Below, piece by piece: positions 26,046 through 34,268 of a stretch of 64,000 nt of DNA. Made by a program: the position numbers and the translations under genes. This DNA is from Arthrobacter_N sp051262515 (GTDB lineage: Bacteria > Actinomycetota > Actinomycetes > Actinomycetales > Micrococcaceae): positions 124,001-188,000 of the forward strand of contig NZ_JBIMER010000004.1 in assembly GCF_051262515.1 (NCBI RefSeq). Reading direction: 5' to 3'. The first letter of the stretch is position 1, and each line of letters begins with the position of its first letter. The notes beneath the pieces are model-generated. The model was not told where the DNA came from and did no database searches. It was given only the letters and a program-made list of their open reading frames with translations.

Positions 26046-27515
26046 TTAGGTTCCGCAGAAGGTCCGGTAGTTCCCGAAGTCCTCGGGCGCGGGCGCGGCG
26101 TAGCGCTCGAGCCCGGGTCGTTCCTCGAAGGGCGCGGTCACCGCGTCCAACAGCTTCGAGAGCGGCTCCAGGTCTCCGGCGGTCGCCGCGGCGAGGGCCT
26201 CCTCCACGAGGTGGTTCCGCGGGATATACGCCGGGTTTGCGCGGTCCGCCGCGTCGCCGTCCGGGCCCAACAGCCTCCAGCGTTCCAGCCAGGCTTCCGC
26301 GCCCCCTTCGTCCCCGGCGTCCGCGGCTGGGAACAGCGCGCGGAACCGCGCGTCGCCGCCCCGGGCGGCGGCGCCGAGGCTGCGGTAAAACGAGGTGTGG
26401 TCCACCCGCGCCCCGGCGAGCAGCGCCGGAAGCTCGCCGGACAGCGCCGCCGTCGCGTCGTCGTCGGGCAGCCCCAGCTTGTCCGCCATCACTGCCGCGT
26501 AGGCGGCGTTGTAGGCCGGCCGGAACGTGCCGAGCTGCTCGACGGCGAGTTCCACCGCCCGGTCGCGGTCCTCGTCGAACAGCGGCAGGAGCGCCTCCGC
26601 GAGCCGCGCGAGGTTCCACTCGGCGACGACCGGCTGGCTCCCGTAGGCGTAGCGCCCGCCCGAGTCGATGGAGCTGTACAGGGCGGCCGGGTCGTAGGCG
26701 TCCATGAACGCGCACGGGCCGTAGTCGATGGTCTCGCCCGAGATGGTCATGTTGTCCGTGTTCATGACGCCGTGGACGAACCCCACCAGCATCCAGCGCG
26801 CCACCAGGGACGCCTGCGCCGCGACGACCTCCCGGAACAGCGCGAGGGCCGGGTTCTCCTCCCCGGCGGCCCACGGATAGTGGCGGTCGATGGCGAAGTC
26901 CGCCAGCCGGCGGAGCAGGTCGGTGTCCCCGCCGGCGGCGACGAACTGGAACGTGCCGACGCGCAGGTGACTGGCCGCGACGCGGGTCAGCACCGCGCCG
27001 GGCAGTTCCGTCTCGCGCCGGACGGTGCTCCCGGTCTCGACGACGGCGAGCGAGCGCGTCGTGGGGATTCCCAGGGCGTGCATCGCCTCGGCGACGACGA
27101 ATTCGCGCAGCATGGGCCCGACGGCGGCCAGCCCGTCCCCGGCGCGGGCGAACGGCGTGGCGCCGGAACCCTTCAGGTGGATGTCCCGCAGCGTCCCGTC
27201 TGCCGCGGAGACCTCGCCGAGCAGGAGCGCGCGCCCGTCCCCGAGCCGCGGCGAATACGATCCGAACTGGTGTCCCGCATAGCCCTGCGCCACCGGAGTC
27301 GCGCCGTCGGGGACGGCGTTGCCGACCAGGAGGCGCAGGCCCTCCGCGGTCCGGAGCGCCGCCGGGTCCAGACCGAGTTCTTGGGCCAGCGGCTCGTTCA
27401 ACGCGAGCAGGCGGGGTTCGGCGACCTCGGCGGCCTCCCACGGGATGGCCAATTCGGGCAGTTCGCGGGCGAAGCGTCCCCCGAGCGCGATGCCTGGCTG
27501 GAGTGGAGTCCTCAT
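26046..27515 (-). CDS. selO: SelO (YdiU/UPF0061) protein adenylyltransferase
   Basis: Pseudokinase-fold enzyme of 489 residues that transfers AMP to Ser/Thr/Tyr of proteins, linked to redox stress. Seen: VAQGYAGHQFGSYSPRLGDGRALLLGE (about 75-101), HLKGSGATPFARAGDGLAAVGPMLREFVVAEAMHALG, RVGTFQFVA, GFVHGVMNTDNMTISGETIDYGPCAF (the HGxxNxDN catalytic loop and DYG motif). The C-terminus ends TFCGT, so the redox-active residue is Cys, not selenocysteine. The start is ATG at 27515; it lies 38 bp from the CitE-like gene on the same strand. Confidence 0.93.
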   Translation of the reverse strand: MRTPLQPGIALGGRFARELPELAIPWEAAEVAEPRLLALNEPLAQELGLDPAALRTAEGLRLLVGNAVPDGATPVAQGYAGHQFGSYSPRLGDGRALLLGEVSAADGTLRDIHLKGSGATPFARAGDGLAAVGPMLREFVVAEAMHALGIPTTRSLAVVETGSTVRRETELPGAVLTRVAASHLRVGTFQFVAAGGDTDLLRRLADFAIDRHYPWAAGEENPALALFREVVAAQASLVARWMLVGFVHGVMNTDNMTISGETIDYGPCAFMDAYDPAALYSSIDSGGRYAYGSQPVVAEWNLARLAEALLPLFDEDRDRAVELAVEQLGTFRPAYNAAYAAVMADKLGLPDDDATAALSGELPALLAGARVDHTSFYRSLGAAARGGDARFRALFPAADAGDEGGAEAWLERWRLLGPDGDAADRANPAYIPRNHLVEEALAAATAGDLEPLSKLLDAVTAPFEERPGLERYAAPAPEDFGNYRTFCGT

Positions 27516-27552
27516 CCTTCGAGGGTACTCCCGGCGCGCGCGCAGCAGGCCG

Positions 27553-28407
27553 CTAACCGGCGCTCGTCTCCCCCGTCGCCGGTTCCTTGCCCCCGGCGTT
27601 CCCGGCTGAGCGCGCGAGCGTCGCGCGGGCGTGCCGCAGCAGCGGCTCGTCGACCATCCGCCCCTCGAACGTAAAGGCCCCGCCGGACTCTTCCGCGGCC
27701 GCCAGCACCCGCCGGGCGCGGTCGGCTTCCTCCTCGGTCGGGGTGAAGGCGCGGCGGATGACGGGCATCTGGCCCGGGTGGATGGAGGCCTTGGCGCCGA
27801 ACCCGGACGCCTGCGCGTCCACCGACTCGGCCAGCAGCCCCTCGTGGTCGGGAATGTCGACGTAAACCGAGTCGATGGCGGTCTTCCCGAACGCGCCGGC
27901 CGCCAGCAGCACCCGCGAGCGGGCGTGCGCGGCGACGTCGCGGTAGGCCCCGGAGGCGTCCCGGGACGATGATCCGCCGAGCGAGGCAACCAGGTCCTCG
28001 GCACCCCACATCAGCGCGACGACGTTGCGTTCCGCCGCGATGGCCGGCGCGTTGAGCACGCCCAGCGCCGTCTCGCACAGGGCCACGACGTCGTAGTCCG
28101 CCAGTCCCGCGAGGTCCTCCGCGGTCTCGGCCTTGGCCAACATCACCGTGCGGTAGACCGTGGCGCGCAGGGCGGCCAGGTCGGCGTCGTAATCGGTCGT
28201 TCCGGCGGGGTTGACGCGCACGATGGTCCGCGCGGGGTCCAGCGGGTTTCCGGCGAGGGCCGTGCGGGCCTCCGCGCGCTTGCCGGGCGCGACGGCGTCC
28301 TCCAGGTCCAGGATGACGGCGTCCGCCCGCTCCAGGGCCTTCGCGTAGCGGTCCGGGCGGTCGGCCGGGCAGAACAGGATGGCGGGGCCCATGGCGAAAT
28401 CACGCAT
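27553..28407 (-). CDS. HpcH/HpaI aldolase, CitE-like CoA-ester lyase
   Basis: TIM-barrel acyl-CoA lyase of 284 residues. Seen: FCPADRPDRYAKALERADAVILDLEDAVAPGKR (about 12-44, with the metal-binding acidic residues), RTIVRVNP, VVALCETALGVLNAPAIA (catalytic Glu), LMWGAEDLVASLG, and GKTAIDSVYVDIPDHEGL and GFGAKASIHPGQMPVIRRAF. Expected to split or hydrolyse citramalyl/malyl/HMG-type CoA esters. It overlaps the MaoC gene by 8 bp, in an order (carboxylase, MaoC, CitE) like Rv2502c-Rv2498c of Mycobacterium tuberculosis, where the CitE-like enzyme serves leucine and itaconate breakdown. The start is ATG at 28407. Confidence 0.88.
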   Translation of the reverse strand: MRDFAMGPAILFCPADRPDRYAKALERADAVILDLEDAVAPGKRAEARTALAGNPLDPARTIVRVNPAGTTDYDADLAALRATVYRTVMLAKAETAEDLAGLADYDVVALCETALGVLNAPAIAAERNVVALMWGAEDLVASLGGSSSRDASGAYRDVAAHARSRVLLAAGAFGKTAIDSVYVDIPDHEGLLAESVDAQASGFGAKASIHPGQMPVIRRAFTPTEEEADRARRVLAAAEESGGAFTFEGRMVDEPLLRHARATLARSAGNAGGKEPATGETSAG

Positions 28408-28924
28408 TCCGGACCTCCCCCGTCCCGGCGACGGCGGTCCGGTGTGCGTCCCTAGTCCACATCAGGCAGGTCCGCGTGGCCGTGGCGACCACGACGCCGT
28501 CCTGGTTCCGCCCCGTGTGCCGCATGGTCGCGATCCCCTGCCCCGGGCGGGACTTGGAGGGCCTGACCTCGGTGACCTCGGTTTCGGTGTACAGCGTGTC
28601 CCCGTGGAACATCGGATGGGGGAACTTCACGTCGTCCAGGCCCAGCTGGCCGATGATGGTGCCCTCGGTCATCTGCGGCACCGACTGGCCCACCATGGTG
28701 CCCAGCGTCAGGAGCGAATTCACCAGCCGCTGGCCAAAGGGCTGCGTGGCGCTCCAGGCCGCATCGAGGTGCAGCCCCTGGTTGTTCATGGTCAGCGACG
28801 TGAACAGGACGTTGTCCGCCTCGGTGAGGGTGCGCCCGGGCCGGTGCACATAGACCACGCCCTCGCGCAGCTCGTCGAGGTAGAAGCCGCGCTGTTCCAC
28901 GCGCTCCGGTTCGGTGGCGCTCAT
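28400..28924 (-). CDS. MaoC-family acyl-CoA hydratase
   Basis: Hot-dog-fold hydratase of 174 residues. Seen: LDELREGVVYVHRPGRTLTEADNVLFTSLTMNNQGLHLDAAW (about 16-57) with the MaoC-type Asp/His pair in HLDA, GQRLVNSLLTLGTMVG, and FPHPMFHGDTLYTETEV. In this context it probably hydrates 3-methylglutaconyl-CoA or a related enoyl-CoA made by the carboxylase. The ATG at 28924 overlaps the stop of the carboxylase alpha gene (ATGA), and its end overlaps the CitE-like gene by 8 bp, so the three are translationally coupled. Confidence 0.88.
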   Translation of the reverse strand: MSATEPERVEQRGFYLDELREGVVYVHRPGRTLTEADNVLFTSLTMNNQGLHLDAAWSATQPFGQRLVNSLLTLGTMVGQSVPQMTEGTIIGQLGLDDVKFPHPMFHGDTLYTETEVTEVRPSKSRPGQGIATMRHTGRNQDGVVVATATRTCLMWTRDAHRTAVAGTGEVRNA

Positions 28925-31083
28925 GCGCTGGTCTCCAGTTCGGTCGGGACGGCGTCCGCGGACGGCCCGCCGTCGGTTTTGTCGACGTCGGGGGTGTCGG
29001 GGGTGTCGGGGGTGTCGATCCGCACGGTGGCGACCAGCTGTCCGGCCTTCACGAGGTCGCCCGCCTTGAGCGCGCCCATGCTGACGACGCCGTCCCCCGG
29101 CGAAAGCATGTGGTGTTCCATTTTCATCGCCTCGATCGACGCGAGCACCTGGCCGGCGGCGACGAGCTCGCCGTCGGCCACCCGGACGGCGATCACGGTG
29201 CCGGGCATCGGCGCGCGGACCTCCGGGGACGTGGCCGAGGCCCCGCGGTCCAGCGCCGCGAGTTCTCGCGACAGCCGTTCGGCGCGGTCCAGCGGTCGGA
29301 TGGCGGCGCTCCGGCCCTGGCCGCCGAGCCACACCGTGCCGTCGGGGCCGACGGCGCTGCGCACGGGCCGGACGACGCCGTCCACCGCAAGCAGGTCCGG
29401 TCCGGCCGCGTCGACGGCGTATGCGCGCCCGTCGATGTCGACCGACGAACCGGTCGGCGTCGCCCGGTGGGAAACCGTGTGGATTTCGCCGTCGGTCTCG
29501 AGGTGCAGCACCGAACCGGCGTGCCGCCCCAGCCGCCACCCGTCGGCGCGGCCCCACGCACCGCCGCTCCGGGCTCCGCTCGTTCCAGCGTCGGGGGTGC
29601 GCGCGAGGTGCGCGGCGAGCGCCAGGTCTTCGCCGGACACGGCGCGGAATGCCATCTCCGGCATCTTGCGGCCGATCAGGTTCGTGTCGAGGCGCCCGGC
29701 GGCGACGTCGTCGTCGGCCAGGAGCAGTCGCAGGTATTCGATATTCGTGTGCACCCCCAGCACCACGGTCCCGGCGAGCGCGCGGTCCAGCACCGCCAGC
29801 GACGCGGCGCGGTCCTCGCCCCACGCGATGACCTTCGCGAGCATCGGGTCGTAGAACGCGGGGACCTCCAGGCCGTCGCGCAGGGAGGAATCCACGCGCA
29901 CGTGCCCCCCGGAGGGTTCGACCGCGGAGAGGATGGTGCCGATCGAGGGCAGGAAGCCGTGCGCGGGGTCCTCGGCGTAGACGCGCGCCTCGACGGCGTG
30001 GCCACGCAGCTCCACCTGTTCCTGGGTGAAGGGCAGCGGCTGTCCGGCGGCGATGCGCACCTGCCATTCGACCAGGTCGACCGACTCCCCGCCGACGCGG
30101 ACCACCTCCTCCGTCACGGGGTGCTCGACCTGCAGGCGCGTGTTCATTTCCATGAAGAAGAACTCGCCCGGGTTCTCGTCGCTGACGAGGAACTCCACGG
30201 TTCCGGCGCCGACGTAGCCGACGGAGCGCGCGGCCGCGACGGCGGCGGCGCCGATCTCCGCGCGGATGCGGCCGCCGTCGTCCAGGCCCTCCAGCAGCGG
30301 CGAGGGTGCCTCCTCGATGACCTTCTGGTGGCGGCGCTGCAGCGAGCATTCGCGCTCCCCCAGGTGCACAGAGTTGCCGTGGCGGTCGGCCAGGACCTGC
30401 ACCTCGATGTGGCGGGGATTGCGCACCAGCCGCTCCAGGAACAGGGTGTCGTCGCCGAACGCGCCGAGCGCCGTGCGGCGCGCGCTGGCCAGCGCGTCGG
30501 GCAGCTCGGCCTCGCTCTCGACGACGAACATGCCCTTGCCGCCGCCCCCGGCGGAGGGCTTGATGAGCAGGGGGAAGCCGACGCCGGCCGCGGCGGCCGT
30601 CAGCGCGGCGTCGTCGAGCCCGGGTTCGGCGATGCCCGGGACAACCGGGACGCCGTGGGACACCACGTGGTTCTTGGAGCGGATCTTGTCGCCCATGAGG
30701 TTGATGGAGGCGACGTCGGGCCCGATGAACACTATGCCCGCCTGTTCCAGGGCGCGGCCGAATCCGACGTTCTCGGACAGGAAGCCGTAGCCGGGGTGCA
30801 CGGCTTGCGCCCCGGTGCGTCGGCAGGCCCCGAGGATCGCGTCGATGTCCAGGTAGCTTTCGTTGGCCGGGCCGGGACCGACGCGCACGGCGACGTCGGC
30901 CTCGGCGACGTGGCGGGCCCCGGCGTCGGCGTCCGAATACACGGCCACGGAGCGGATGCCGAGCGCCCGGAGCGAACGGATGACGCGGACGGCGATCTCC
31001 CCGCGGTTGGCCACGAGCACCGTGTCGAAGAGGGGGTGGTTCACGATGGGTCCGTTCTGGGGGGCTGGGGTCGGGGTCGTCAT
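28921..31083 (-). CDS. acyl-CoA carboxylase alpha subunit (biotin carboxylase + BCCP), methylcrotonyl-CoA type
   Basis: Biotin-dependent carboxylase subunit of 720 residues. Biotin carboxylase domain (about 17-465): ANRGEIAVRVIRS, VHPGYGFLSEN, ATP loop KPSAGGGGKGM, ECSLQRRHQKVIEEAPS, and EMNTRLQVEHPVTEE. A less conserved linker (about 480-630) leads to the biotinyl domain with Lys654 in EAMKMEH. The tail carries a DTPDTPDTPD tandem repeat (encoded by a 9-bp repeat near 28990-29015), not seen in the core family. The start is ATG at 31083, ten bases beyond the beta-subunit stop. Pairs with the beta subunit upstream; the substrate is most likely 3-methylcrotonyl-CoA. Confidence 0.92.
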   Translation of the reverse strand: MTTPTPAPQNGPIVNHPLFDTVLVANRGEIAVRVIRSLRALGIRSVAVYSDADAGARHVAEADVAVRVGPGPANESYLDIDAILGACRRTGAQAVHPGYGFLSENVGFGRALEQAGIVFIGPDVASINLMGDKIRSKNHVVSHGVPVVPGIAEPGLDDAALTAAAAGVGFPLLIKPSAGGGGKGMFVVESEAELPDALASARRTALGAFGDDTLFLERLVRNPRHIEVQVLADRHGNSVHLGERECSLQRRHQKVIEEAPSPLLEGLDDGGRIRAEIGAAAVAAARSVGYVGAGTVEFLVSDENPGEFFFMEMNTRLQVEHPVTEEVVRVGGESVDLVEWQVRIAAGQPLPFTQEQVELRGHAVEARVYAEDPAHGFLPSIGTILSAVEPSGGHVRVDSSLRDGLEVPAFYDPMLAKVIAWGEDRAASLAVLDRALAGTVVLGVHTNIEYLRLLLADDDVAAGRLDTNLIGRKMPEMAFRAVSGEDLALAAHLARTPDAGTSGARSGGAWGRADGWRLGRHAGSVLHLETDGEIHTVSHRATPTGSSVDIDGRAYAVDAAGPDLLAVDGVVRPVRSAVGPDGTVWLGGQGRSAAIRPLDRAERLSRELAALDRGASATSPEVRAPMPGTVIAVRVADGELVAAGQVLASIEAMKMEHHMLSPGDGVVSMGALKAGDLVKAGQLVATVRIDTPDTPDTPDVDKTDGGPSADAVPTELETSA

Positions 31084-31093
31084 CGGCGGGCGC

Positions 31094-32704
31094 TCACATG
31101 CGGAAGACGCCGAAGGACGTCTCCGGCAGGGGCTGCCGGGCGCAGACGTCCAGCGCCATGCCGAGCACGCGGCGCGTGTCCGCGGGGTCGATCACGCCGT
31201 CGTCCCACAGCCGGGCCGTGGAGTAGTAGGGGTTGCCCTGGGCCTCGTACTGCTCCTTGATGGGCGCCTTGAAGGCCTCCTCGTCGGCGTCGTCCCAGGT
31301 GTTGCCGGCGCCCTCGATCTGGTCGCGTTTGACGGTGGCCAGCACCGAGGAGGCCTGGTTGCCGCCCATGACGGAGATGCGCGCGGCCGGCCACATCCAC
31401 AGGAAACGCGGCGAGTACGCGCGCCCGCACATGGAGTAGTTGCCGGCCCCGAAGGAGCCGCCGATGACCACCGTGAGTTTGGGGACCCGCGCGGTGGCGA
31501 CGGCGGTGACCATCTTCGCGCCGTGCTTGGCGATGCCCCCGGCCTCGTAGTCCCGGCCCACCATGAACCCGGCGAGGTTCTGCAGGAACACCAGCGGGAT
31601 GCCGCGTTGGTCGCACAGCTCGATGAAGTGCGCGCCCTTGAGCGCGGACTCGGCGAACAGGACGCCGTTGTTCGCGAGGATGCCGACCTTGTGGCCGTGG
31701 ATGCGGGCGAATCCGGTGACCAGCGTGGTCCCGTAGTTGGCCTTGAACTCGTGGAATCCGCTGCCGTCCGTGATCCGGGCGATGACCTCGCGGACGTCGT
31801 AGGGGGCGTTCACGTCGGTGGGGACGGCGCCGTAGAGCTCGGCCGGATCGGACAGCGGCTCGGCGGCCTGTTCGGCGATGTCCCACGCTGGTGCCGGGCC
31901 GGGCGGCAGTGTCTCGATGATGTTGCGCACGATCTCCAGCGCGTGCGCGTCGTTTTCCGCCAGGTGGTCCACGACGCCGGACGTGCCGGCGTGGAGTTCC
32001 CCGCCGCCGAGTTCCTCGGCGGTGACGATTTCCCCGATGGCCGCCTTCACCAGCGGCGGGCCGCCCAGGAAGATGGTGCCCTGGTTCCGGACGATCACGG
32101 TCTCGTCGCTCATCGCCGGGACGTACGCGCCGCCGGCCGTGCAGGAGCCCAGGACCGCGGCGATCTGCGGGATCTTGCGCGCCGAGAGGTTGGCCTGGTT
32201 GTAGAAGATGCGCCCGAAGTGGTCGCGGTCCGGGAAGACCTCGTCCTGCATGGGCAGGAACGCCCCTCCCGAGTCCACGAGGTAGACACACGGCAGCCCG
32301 TTTTCCAGCGCGATCTCCTGCGCGCGGAGGTGCTTCTTGACCGTCATGGGGAAGTAGGTGCCGCCCTTGACGGTGGCGTCGTTGGAGATGACCAGGACGT
32401 GCCGGCCGTGGACCAGGCCGATCCCGGCGATGACTCCGGCTCCGGGGCAGTCACCCCCGTACATGTCCTCGGCCGCCAGCGGCGCGATCTCGAGGAAGGG
32501 CGAGCCGTCGTCAAGCAGGGCGTCGACGCGCTCGCGGGGCAGGAGCTTCCCGCGCCCCTGGTGGCGGCGGCGCGACGCCTCCGAGCCGCCGAGTGCGGCC
32601 CGGTCCAACCGCTTGCGCAGTTCCTCGACGAGGGCCTTCTGCCGCTCCGCGTTCTCCGCGAAACCGGGGGCGCTGGCGTCGACGTTGCTGGTCAGGGAGT
32701 CCAC
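31094..32704 (-). CDS. acyl-CoA carboxylase beta subunit (methylcrotonyl-CoA carboxylase type)
   Basis: Carboxyltransferase of 536 residues, the usual MCC-beta length. Seen: GRGKLLPRERVDALLDDGSPFLE (about 51-73), ISNDATVKGGTYFPMTVKKHLRAQEIALEN, YLVDSGGAFLPMQDEVFPDRDHFGRIFYNQA, GSCTAGGAYVPAMSDE, and in the C-terminal half GFMVGRDYEAGGIAKHGAKM and GGSFGAGNYSMCGRAYSPRFLWMWP. These follow the MCC beta consensus closely. The start is GTG at 32704, overlapping the end of the TetR gene by 13 bp. First enzyme gene of the leucine-type operon. Confidence 0.92.
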   Translation of the reverse strand: MDSLTSNVDASAPGFAENAERQKALVEELRKRLDRAALGGSEASRRRHQGRGKLLPRERVDALLDDGSPFLEIAPLAAEDMYGGDCPGAGVIAGIGLVHGRHVLVISNDATVKGGTYFPMTVKKHLRAQEIALENGLPCVYLVDSGGAFLPMQDEVFPDRDHFGRIFYNQANLSARKIPQIAAVLGSCTAGGAYVPAMSDETVIVRNQGTIFLGGPPLVKAAIGEIVTAEELGGGELHAGTSGVVDHLAENDAHALEIVRNIIETLPPGPAPAWDIAEQAAEPLSDPAELYGAVPTDVNAPYDVREVIARITDGSGFHEFKANYGTTLVTGFARIHGHKVGILANNGVLFAESALKGAHFIELCDQRGIPLVFLQNLAGFMVGRDYEAGGIAKHGAKMVTAVATARVPKLTVVIGGSFGAGNYSMCGRAYSPRFLWMWPAARISVMGGNQASSVLATVKRDQIEGAGNTWDDADEEAFKAPIKEQYEAQGNPYYSTARLWDDGVIDPADTRRVLGMALDVCARQPLPETSFGVFRM

Positions 32705-33354
32705 GGGGTCTCTTTCGTTGCGGGTCGGTGTGGGGGTTCGCTGCCGAGGCGGCGGGGCACGACGACGAAATCGGCGCCTTCGAGGTCGGCCTGGTCGACG
32801 TCGAGGATCCGGCAGGCCATGCTCACGAAATAGCGCTGGACCTCCTCGAGGCGCAGGCGCCCGTCGGCGCGGTACCAGTGCGCGACGCCGGTCCCCATCT
32901 CCATCAGCGCGAGGCGGGCCATGGCGAGGTCCTCGGTGGTGAAAGCCCCCACGCGCGCCCCGCGCTCCAGGACCTGCGCGAAGAGCGACTCGTACTCGTC
33001 GCGGAGGGCCTGCATGGTGGCGCGGTTGCCGTCGGAGAGGGCGCGCATCTCGTAGTCGGTGACGCGGGCGGTGAGCTGGTTGGTGGCCGTGAAGCCCACG
33101 TGGGAGGAGATCAGTCCGGCGAGCTGGATGGCCGGCTCGGCGCTGGCGCGGAGGGCCTCGGACCCCGAGCGGATGAGCTCGTCGAGGCAGTCGCGCATGA
33201 TGCTGACCAGCAGGTCTTCCTTGCTGCCCACGTAGTGGTAGAGCGTCGCCGAGTTGATGCCGGCGGCGGATCCCAGTTCGCGTATGCCGGTGGCGGCGAA
33301 GCCCCGCGCGGCGAAGAGGGACACCGCGGCCCGCTGGACACTGCCCAAATCCAT
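32692..33354 (-). CDS. TetR-family regulator of the acyl-CoA carboxylase operon
   Basis: Repressor of 220 residues. The N-terminal helix-turn-helix is AAVSLFAARGFAATGIRELGSAAGINSATLYHYVGSKEDLL (about 8-48); the C-terminal ligand domain is all-helical. I chose the ATG at 33354 (MDLGSVQ) because GAGGA stands about nine bases before it; an ATG at 33366 is possible. It overlaps the beta-subunit gene by 13 bp, so it is the first gene of the operon and probably autoregulates from two TTGATTGGG-containing boxes just upstream. By analogy, the ligand is an acyl-CoA intermediate. Confidence 0.88.
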   Translation of the reverse strand: MDLGSVQRAAVSLFAARGFAATGIRELGSAAGINSATLYHYVGSKEDLLVSIMRDCLDELIRSGSEALRASAEPAIQLAGLISSHVGFTATNQLTARVTDYEMRALSDGNRATMQALRDEYESLFAQVLERGARVGAFTTEDLAMARLALMEMGTGVAHWYRADGRLRLEEVQRYFVSMACRILDVDQADLEGADFVVVPRRLGSEPPHRPATKETPWTP

Positions 33355-33387
33355 GCCGTGGAACATCCTCGTCCGTCGGATCCAAAG

Positions 33388-33459
33388 CCCGATCAGTTGA
33401 TTGGGCCGTAGTGATCAGTAAAGCCCAGCAACTTAACATCCGTCAATCGATTGATTGGG
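33388..33459. promoter_or_regulatory. candidate TetR operators of the carboxylase operon
   Basis: Two related boxes 54 bp apart: CCCGATCAGTTGATTGGG (33388-33405, near-palindrome with one mismatch between arms) and TCAATCGATTGATTGGG (33443-33459, containing the perfect palindrome TCAATCGATTGA). Both share TTGATTGGG. They lie just upstream of the TetR gene start. Confidence 0.6.
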
Positions 33460-33495
33460 AGCGGATAGCGATTCCCGCCGCCCGGGCGGCGGCCA

Positions 33496-34086
33496 CTAGG
33501 GACGCAGTCGCTCCAGATGCGCATCCAGCTGTGCCTCCAGCCGCTCCGGCGCATTGACCCCGGAGTCCAAGACCGCGGCCACCTGCGCGCCGAGCAGGAA
33601 CGTCAGCAGCCCCTCCGCGAGGGTCTCGACCGGGAGATCCGCGGTGATTTCTCCCGCGTCCCGCGCCTGGCCGAGCCACGCCGACATGGATGAGCGCCAC
33701 TCGCCCATGGCGGCCGCGTTGATCTCCATCTTGTCCGGGTCATGGATGGCCACCTGCCAGAACGGGATCACCACGCGCGCCTCGTCGATCCGGACGGAGT
33801 CCAGCGGAAGAACCTCCAAGCCGAACACCCTGAGCGCATCCAGCCCGCGGAGGCCCTCGACCGCGGCGGCGACTCGGAGATTCGTCCGCTCGAAGACATA
33901 CGAATACGTCGCCTCGACGAGGCTGGCCTTCGTGGCGAAGTAGGGCTTGATCGCCCCGTTGGCGAACCCGGCCTCCGCCGCGACGTCGCGCAGCGTCATG
34001 GCCTCCAACCCGCTGCGCGCCACGACGCGCCACGCCACTTCCACGAGATCCCTGCGCCGGCGGTTGTGGTCAACGATCTTGGGCAT
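33496..34086 (-). CDS. TetR-family regulator, probably of the amine oxidase cassette
   Basis: Repressor of 196 residues in the BetI/TetR_C_6-like style. Helix-turn-helix region: LVEVAWRVVARSGLEAMTLRDVAAEAGFANGAIKPYFATKASLVEATYSYVF (about 14-65); the C-terminal domain is helical. The start is ATG at 34086 (MPKIVDHNRRRR); a further upstream ATG at 34128 would add 14 residues without homology. It is divergent from the copper amine oxidase gene, and the 182-bp spacer holds a perfect 14-bp palindrome on the oxidase promoter, so it is the obvious candidate to control that cassette. Confidence 0.88.
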   Translation of the reverse strand: MPKIVDHNRRRRDLVEVAWRVVARSGLEAMTLRDVAAEAGFANGAIKPYFATKASLVEATYSYVFERTNLRVAAAVEGLRGLDALRVFGLEVLPLDSVRIDEARVVIPFWQVAIHDPDKMEINAAAMGEWRSSMSAWLGQARDAGEITADLPVETLAEGLLTFLLGAQVAAVLDSGVNAPERLEAQLDAHLERLRP

Positions 34087-34167
34087 GTGCCCATCGTATA
34101 GAGCCACGGGCGCCCTCCCCGAGCCCACGCCACCGGACCGTCACGGAATATGCCACGGATAAGACCC

Positions 34168-34207
34168 TTGTGCTCGGCGTCACTCCGACTTATTCTCTAC
34201 GTAGAGA
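34168..34207 (+). promoter_or_regulatory. promoter and palindromic operator of the amine oxidase cassette
   Basis: A -35-like TTGTGC (34168-34173), a 17-base spacer and a -10-like TATTCT (34191-34196). The perfect palindrome TCTCTACGTAGAGA (34194-34207) starts inside the -10 box, so a bound repressor would block transcription. A wider, imperfect symmetry (TTATTCTC ... GAGAATAA) extends on both sides. Confidence 0.65.
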
Positions 34208-34268
34208 GAATAATAAAGTGGTCCGCATCACACGGCACCCGCTCCGCCCCCTCCCCCGGAAGGTCAAC

